Source: Apodemus sylvaticus
Taxonomy: Eukaryota; Chordata; Mammalia; Rodentia; Muridae
Direction of reading: 5' to 3'
NCBI RefSeq assembly: GCF_947179515.1
Contig: NC_067485.1
Coordinates: 75,990,646 to 76,054,645 of the forward strand
DNA length: 64,000 nucleotides
Numbering within the stretch: the stretch's first letter is position 1; each line of letters starts with the position of its first letter. The notes beneath the pieces were generated by a model, which was not told where the DNA came from, made no database searches, and was given only the letters and a program-made list of their open reading frames with translations. Below are positions 57,971-64,000 of this stretch, piece after piece. The position numbers and the translations under genes were made by a program.

Positions 57971-58180
57971 GTATTTATTCATTTTATATCCATGAATGTT
58001 TGCCTACAAATATGTATTATTCTACATGTGTGCCTGATATTACAAAGGTCAAAAGAAGAGTTAGGATCCCTTAGAATTGGAGTTATGAATGCTTGTAAGC
58101 CACAGTGTGTGTGCTGGGCCCAAACCATATCTTTGCTAAAACAACAAAGGCTGATAAACACACAGCCATCTCTATATCCC
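57971..58180 (-). repeat. B3-type SINE, diverged
   Basis: Plus strand is the reverse complement of a B2-related B3: aggatcccttagaattggagtt, gtgtgtgctgggcccaaacc, cacacagccatctctatatccc at the 5' end. No target duplication found. Confidence 0.7.
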
Positions 58181-58276
58181 GGAGGAACAATGTCATTAAA
58201 CATATAGATATGATAAGAAACAGTTTTATGATAATGAGAAATGTTGAAATCTAAGATTTTAAGAGAAGTGAATAAG

Positions 58277-58556
58277 GGATTTGGGGATAGTTAAGTGGAT
58301 ACAAACACACAAGCATGAGAGATAAATTCAAGTCATCAAAATCACAGTGGGATGGATACATCCTATGCCTTCAATCCCACAGCCCTTAAAAGGGATGGGG
58401 TGCTCACAGAAGATTTTTCTAAAGCCCACAGTCCAGTTAGCCTGTGATACTCACAGGCACAAGCGAAAATAAATCCTTTTCAAAGATGCTGGGATATGAG
58501 AACCAATACTCAAGCTGTCCTCTGACCTCCAGTAGTGCATTGTCTCATGCGCTTGT
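58277..58556 (+). repeat. B4-type SINE, diverged
   Basis: Start ggatttggggatagttaagtg, middle atgccttcaatcccacagc, end caagctgtcctctgacctcc. It is directly followed by the CA-rich tract. Confidence 0.65.
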
Positions 58557-58887
58557 GTATACACACACACACACTCACAAACACTCACTCACACACATTC
58601 TCTCTCACACAGACACTCTCACACACACTCTCTCTCTTACACACACAATCACACACGCAGACATACAGACACACATACTCATGTGCACATAGAGTCACAT
58701 ACTCTCTCACACACAGAGACACACTCACACATATACACTCACACATACACACACTCACATACACTCACATACACTTACATACACAAACTCACACACTCTC
58801 ACACACTCTCACACACTCTCACTCTCTCTCTCACACACACACATGCACACACATGCACACACACGCACGCACACACACACACACACC
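58557..58887. repeat. Long CA/CTCA-rich microsatellite
   Basis: About 330 bases of acac, tcac and tctcac units, interrupted throughout, ending with pure CA. It is the longest simple tract of the window and starts at a B4 3' end. Confidence 0.97.
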
Positions 58888-59649
58888 ACATAGGGTAATG
58901 AAAAAGAAAGAGAGAAAGAGAAAAAAAAAGGAGATAGACATTAATAAAAGAGGCAATTTCCACTGTGGCTCACAAGCATTCAAACTGTCAAATTCTTCCT
59001 TCTGCATCCTTTGTAATCTATGAACAATTAATATTAACAAATGTGTGAGGCAATTCTATGCACCTTAAAGATATGTCATATGTAGGAGAGATGCATGTAT
59101 ACCATAAAAAGTGTTGGTTATATCCAAGTGATACCAAAAGCCAATATATTTTAAGTGGTATGGGCACGAAATGGTTAACAGAGCTCTAATTACATTTTGT
59201 TAGCTCCATCACTATTAACTGTATTTAGGAGATTAAAAGAGAAAAGATGAAATGTTTTACGTTGATTTGCTTATTGAAGTGTGTTCCTAAAACAGGAAAA
59301 TAGTACAATTAAAAGACTTGTCGCCTAAATTAACTTTTGGTTCTGTTTAAATGACCGTTTAAATCACGAAACAATTAATGAAAGAAAAAAGACAAAAGAG
59401 AGCTCACTCAAACACAACAGAAAGAAGCATGAAAAAGAAAGGTGCGTTTCAGGGTTTTTTTCTAGTTGCAAATATTTAAGAGGCTAACCCAAAGACAATA
59501 CTTATTTAAGTAAATACCACAGGCATAATCCTTTAAAGTTTAGATGGCAGACACAGCAAGGAACAGTCAACAAAGCAAAAGGATAAAGGGACTTTCATTA
59601 AAATAAATACTAAGTAAGAAAACATTGTTGCCATAGAATGAGCCATGCT
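58888..59649. other. Unique AT-rich DNA, no gene seen
   Basis: A purine-rich patch (aaagaaagagagaaagag) near 58902-58930. No gene or interspersed repeat recognised. Confidence 0.6.
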
Positions 59650-59757
59650 TAGAGTGTTAAGGGAGGCGTAGGGGGAGGGAAGGGCGGGTGGAAGAGAGGG
59701 CCTGGGAGGGGGGCTGAGAGAGAGATGTACAGTGAATAAATTACTTAATGGGATTTT
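59650..59757 (+). mobile_element. Possible L1 3' terminus (purine-rich)
   Basis: G/A-rich block with ggaggggggctgagagagag and gtgaataaatta resembles L1 3' UTR ends such as that at 34990-35080. Too short to be sure. Confidence 0.4.
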
Positions 59758-60194
59758 TTTTTTCAAATGGCAGAGGGAAAGAGCATAAGTCAATCTATGT
59801 AGTGTGAAATTCTGGCCACACAAAACATCAGGCATTTAGGGAAGCCCCTAAGTTAGCATTTGATTGATCTCTTCAATGTAGAAAGTCTTTAGACTCCTTG
59901 GACTTGGAGAGCTGCAGTGGGCAGGATGAGCAAGAAGCCCTCCCCTCTCTTCTTGAGACAGGAGGAAAAGGCTGTCAGGACAGCAAGCGTCCCTTTGGAA
60001 ATGTCTTTTCATTGCTCGTTTACATGATTACATTTGAATCCTTTATACATGGTGTTTCTTTCTTCTCAAAGTTTTCAGACCCCCATTGAAAAGGAATTTT
60101 GAAGGTTGCATAGATGGGTCTGTTCATAAAGATTTTGCAAAGCAAGTATGAGCGCGGCGGTTTGATCTCCCAGAATCCATCTGAAAAGGCAAAC
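59758..60194. other. Unique DNA, no gene seen
   Basis: No repeat family or coding region recognised. Confidence 0.55.
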
Positions 60195-60422
60195 TGTAGC
60201 ATCAGAGGCCTGTGGTCACAGTTCAGAGGGAGCAGAGACAGAGGACGCCTAGGCTTTCAGGCCACACAGAGTAGCTGAAACCCTGAGCTCCTGGGTCAGT
60301 GAGAGACAGTCGCAGAAAATATATCAAAAAATCAACTGAGGAAGACATTTAATGTAAGCCTATAGTCCCCTCACACACACTCACATATACACATGTGAAT
60401 GAACCTCTGCATATATGTGCAT

Positions 60423-60426
<4 letters not shown>
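60195..60426 (+). repeat. B4-type SINE, 3' part
   Basis: gagggagcagagacagagga, ctgagctcctgggtcagtgag, actgaggaagacatttaatg, then CA-rich DNA. The 5' half is missing or unrecognisable. Confidence 0.65.

Positions 60427-60462
<36 letters not shown>
60427..60462. repeat. (CA)18 microsatellite at a B4 tail
   Basis: Perfect CA units following the B4 3' end. Confidence 0.97.
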
Positions 60463-60464
<2 letters not shown>

Positions 60465-60555
60465 AAGGATAGAGAAACCTAATATTGTCCAAATACAGGG
60501 TCAAACTTAATGTTTTCTTGAAGACAGTTTTCCAGCACTTTATTTTTACTTCTTT

Positions 60556-60742
60556 TATTAATTTATGCATTTATTGACATTCCATCCCAATATCAGCCCC
60601 CTTCTCCTTCCAGGTACTCCTGACACATTCCCCCTCCACTTCTACTCTGAGAAAGGGGAGCCTTTCCCTGGGTATCACCCCACCTTAACAAATCAGGTCA
60701 CTGCAAGATAAGGCACATGTTCTCCCACTGAGGCAAGACAAA
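60556..60742 (-). mobile_element. Lx-like L1 3' UTR stub
   Basis: Reverse complement of an L1 3' end: tcagcccccttctccttccag, tgggtatcaccccacctt, gcacatgttctcccactgagg. About 190 bases only. Confidence 0.72.
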
Positions 60743-60778
60743 GTGACTCTTCAGACCTACAAATCTGCCTTTTACATT

Positions 60779-60886
60779 TGACACAGGGCCTTGCTATGCA
60801 GTCCAAGCTGGCCTCAAATGATGACTCTCCTGTCTCTGCTTCTTGATTGCAGAAAGTATAAGCAGGCATATTCTCATGCCTGGCTT
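60779..60886 (-). repeat. B1-related SINE, old
   Basis: acacagggccttgctatgcag, ccaagctggcctcaaatgatg, atgcctggctt: reverse complement of an old B1. No tail or target duplication. Confidence 0.7.
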
Positions 60887-63800
60887 GTGAGCTAGGATTT
60901 TTCTTTTTGTTGTTACTGTTTTTAGTATTATTTTATTGTTATTGCTGTTGTTGTTATAAAAAGTACCTGGGTTCATCTTTTAAACAGTAGAAAAACCAAT
61001 TTCCATCTAGGCCTAATTTATTTATACTATTCTTTTGTGGTGGTGTGATATGTAACAAGTCATTTAATGTCTCTGATATTCATCTTACTTGATGTATAAA
61101 GTACGTAAAGTAAGACCTCTTCTCTATAAATGGTTATAAAGACCAATCAAGCTAATGAATTTTGTGAACACTTGGTGCAAATTACAGTTGGGTTTGTAAG
61201 CATACAAGTGCTCTCTTCTGGTCTGCCATCTTTCTTTGCCACCATCATTTTCTGATTAAATTCCAATTCATACGCCATCACATCATCTCTAATAGACATT
61301 GAATGGACTACCTTGCTGGTCATTCACTCAACCATGCTAGGTAGACGAGTGACCAGATGTGAGGTCCTGTCCTTCCACATGTGCATGAAGCCTAGAAGAG
61401 TGGAAGATAGAAGAGTATACAGAAAGAACGAGAGAGGAAAGAAGGACAAGGAAAACATGTGGTGTTGTTATTCTTCCATCATTTCCACTGATAAATACAT
61501 TGGAGACAAAGCATGGTAAGAAGGGAGCATGGGTTAAAGGCAAAGGACAATCCTTAAATTGGTTCCCAAGTCAGTTTTCTCACACCTGATTTTCACTGCA
61601 ATGATTTGTCTGAATAAATGTTTCATGGTGACAGTAAAAACCTGTTCCTTTCAAACCATCTTAGTTTGTTGAATCTCATATTTGTGAAATTAATTTCTTC
61701 TCTCCTATTAATGAATCCCTCTGCTAATTTAAGATTTTATATTATCCATAGTACTTACATTTAGTTAATAAATCTATCACAATGATTGAATTGGGTAGAA
61801 ATGAATTCTTTTAAATCTCGTTGCGCAGCATGCAGAAGGGTAACACGTGTTGTGTGTGATGAGTGCTATGTGAAAGTCATATCACACTAGCAGTAGTAAG
61901 GGCCTGCTGCTAGGGTAATCTGACCCCAGCTGGAGCCATCCGGACTCTTCACCCCAACACATTTCAAACTGGAGTGAGAAGAGAGAGTTTTTTTTTTCTT
62001 TCTTGTCATGAAGATTTATGGATTTGAGTTTGAATTTCCTAAGTCAACCACTTATCTCATGAGGCGTTAGGAAGAATCATAAAAAGATTTACAAAATCTT
62101 CAATGGGGCAAGCACAGTAGCAGCCATAATTCATCGCTCCTTTCCTTAAGCCTAAACTGGAAGGATAACTGTAAAAATTTTATGTGGAAATACATATAAA
62201 CTTCTATTCAGTGGCCTAATTTATATATCAACAACAAAGATTTTGGTATAGTCATTTGGTACGCAATTTTTTTTTTTACAAATATCTTCAGCTTTACAGT
62301 TAAAATATAGTTTAAAATATTTATCAGTTAGCAATTTACTCTGAAGCTCATATCATCATCATCATCATCATCATTACAAATGACTACTCAAGATTTCAAA
62401 GATGGTTAGAAATTGAGATAACTTTTTTCATTAAAGGGCATATGTGAATCCACTTGGACACTAAATAATATTTTTTTAAAAAGGTGTAATTCTACCTTAA
62501 TATGAAAAACTATATACCTCATGCTGATTACATTATAATTCAATTTCACAATAAAAAACAGTATGAAGTGTGAAACTAATAAAAATAGATGAATAGGGAT
62601 GTCAACCATGCCTAACTCTGAAAGAAGGGATGCCTCCACGATTCTTTAGCACAGCAAAATGGCGATTCTGTTCTGACCTATTACTATATAACACACACAA
62701 CTGTAACACAAAAATCTCCTATGCATGTAACAGCTTTTTGCCCTAGACAGCCCGATCAAGGAATTCCATGCAAATGAATCAGAAACATATGGACACAATT
62801 TACCTTGAAATATAGAACTTGAGCAAATATGTTCTGGGTTTTCACCCTCTGCAAATACCTCAAGACACTGCCAAACTTTGTTCTGAATCTTCAGTGTCTC
62901 TTTCAAAGGCTATCCAATCTCTGCCTCATGGTCAGTACATTAGTCATTGGTGAATACTGTTTAAGTGGCCATGACATTGATCAAAATCTGTTTAACTAAT
63001 GACAACATCAAGCAATGTTCACATACATTATACAAAATAATAAATGGATTTTAACTTCAAAATCAAAATGTTTAATTTAAAAAGAAAATATGAAAGTAAT
63101 TTTCAGCATTTTTATAAACATATGCTAAAGTGAACTTTTAAAGTATTTTAGATTAGAGAATAGTACAATAATTTTCGTTCTTGAGAAATATCCATTATCA
63201 ATTATATTATATATTATGTAATATATTTATAATTATCAGAAGTGTGACTACTGCCATTGTTATATATACATACTTACTTTTTTGTATATACACAAACCCC
63301 AATCCTCTTTGGACTGTTTTTTCTACTTAAAATACATCATGTGATCTTTAAAACATTATGCACTATCCACAGAACTATACCCCACTCATTTTATTGATTG
63401 TAGAATTTTTTATGATACTCTTAAAAGTGTTTTCTAGATATTTAGTTTCTCTTGGTCTATAGAATCGCTATTTAGAAAAAAGTCAGGCTAACATGTCTTT
63501 TAGAATATTAAAATTACTAGGATCTTAAAATAATTCCAACAAAAATCACTTTTTTTTTTCAGACAAATCTAGTCACTTGTTCGAGAAGTAGACAATCGCT
63601 GGGCAGAAGGTTGGGTTTATAGGAACACTTTCAGTGTGTTATCTGATCCATTTTAGAAATGATAATATGGTCTAAAAACCTTTTTCCTCAATTATGGCAG
63701 AAGCCAGCATTCTTTTGCAGTAAAGTCAGCAAATGGGAGAGATCCTGAGAGCCAATCTCTTGGGAAGCTGAATTTGGAATTATGTCACCACTTAGCAGAA

Positions 63801-64000
63801 TAACAACACTGATGGCTTGAAATGAATCCTCTCCTGACAGACTGAACTTTTTAGCCTCCTCCATATCAGCCATCTCCCTGTTGTTGGTATACGGTTTCAG
63901 TAAAGTAAGAGCAAGGCCAAGTTCAGAAAGACACCAGACCACAACAACAACAAAAACTTGATAATGAATAATAGCAATCCGTAGTTTGCTCCTTTTATCT
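60887..64000. other. Unique AT-rich DNA, no gene seen
   Basis: 3.1 kb with an (ATC)n tract at 62352-62374 and T9-T10 runs (61989, 62269, 63549). No gene or interspersed repeat recognised. Promoter- or exon-like signals were not apparent. Confidence 0.6.
62352..62374. repeat. (ATC)n trinucleotide repeat
   Basis: Seven to eight atc units. Confidence 0.95.

Noticed and set aside
58557..58887. CRISPR-like array of short repeats
   Set aside because: Units are dinucleotide CA/CT variants with no constant repeat and spacer; it is a microsatellite in a rodent genome.

Overview
The window is noncoding DNA from a murine-type rodent genome. I infer this from its repeats: L1 elements of several ages, B1, B2, B3/B4-type and ID SINEs, and many long CA/TG microsatellites. 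The species cannot be fixed from this sequence. The youngest L1 family here has a 3' UTR and a 5' UTR unlike what I recall of the active house-mouse subfamilies, so a murine other than the house mouse is possible (inference). I found no host exon, tRNA, rRNA or CRISPR array. Every long open frame is an L1 ORF1 or ORF2 remnant, its antisense shadow, or a translated microsatellite.

Layout. 1-1855: a young L1 with a 5' inversion, running off the left edge. 1856-6307: unique DNA with a TG tract, a B1, a B4 and an old L1 3' UTR. 6308-14584: a three-level nest in which an older truncated L1 was split by a full-length L1 (6499-12552, with 5' UTR, ORF1, ORF2 and 3' UTR) and again by a young truncated L1 (12640-13867); target-site duplications survive for the first two. 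14585-20123: unique AT-rich DNA with CA tracts. 20124-26760: a full-length L1 on the minus strand whose ORF2 (1,274 codons) has only two stop codons but whose ORF1 is frameshifted. 26761-32229: unique DNA, SINEs, a CT tract and a diverged 73-bp repeat pair. 32230-40243: a pile of L1 remnants with B2 and B1 insertions. 40244-46852: the most repeat-poor stretch, with a good CTCF-like site. 46853-60886: scattered old L1s, SINEs and microsatellites. 60887-64000: unique DNA.

How the parts relate. Nearly everything recognisable was made by L1 reverse transcriptase, either acting on L1 RNA or on SINE RNAs. Five L1 copies (edge copy, 32.2, 37.3, 54.1 and 56.5 kb) have the inverted-5'-segment structure made by twin priming. 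The two full-length L1s share a 2-bp ORF1 deletion, so the lesion probably came from a common source. Their 5' UTRs differ in type and number of tandem promoter units. No previously unknown gene system is evident. The most useful signals are the nested insertion history, the inversion cluster, the shared ORF1 lesion, the 5' UTR unit turnover and the unclassified 73-bp repeat pair.
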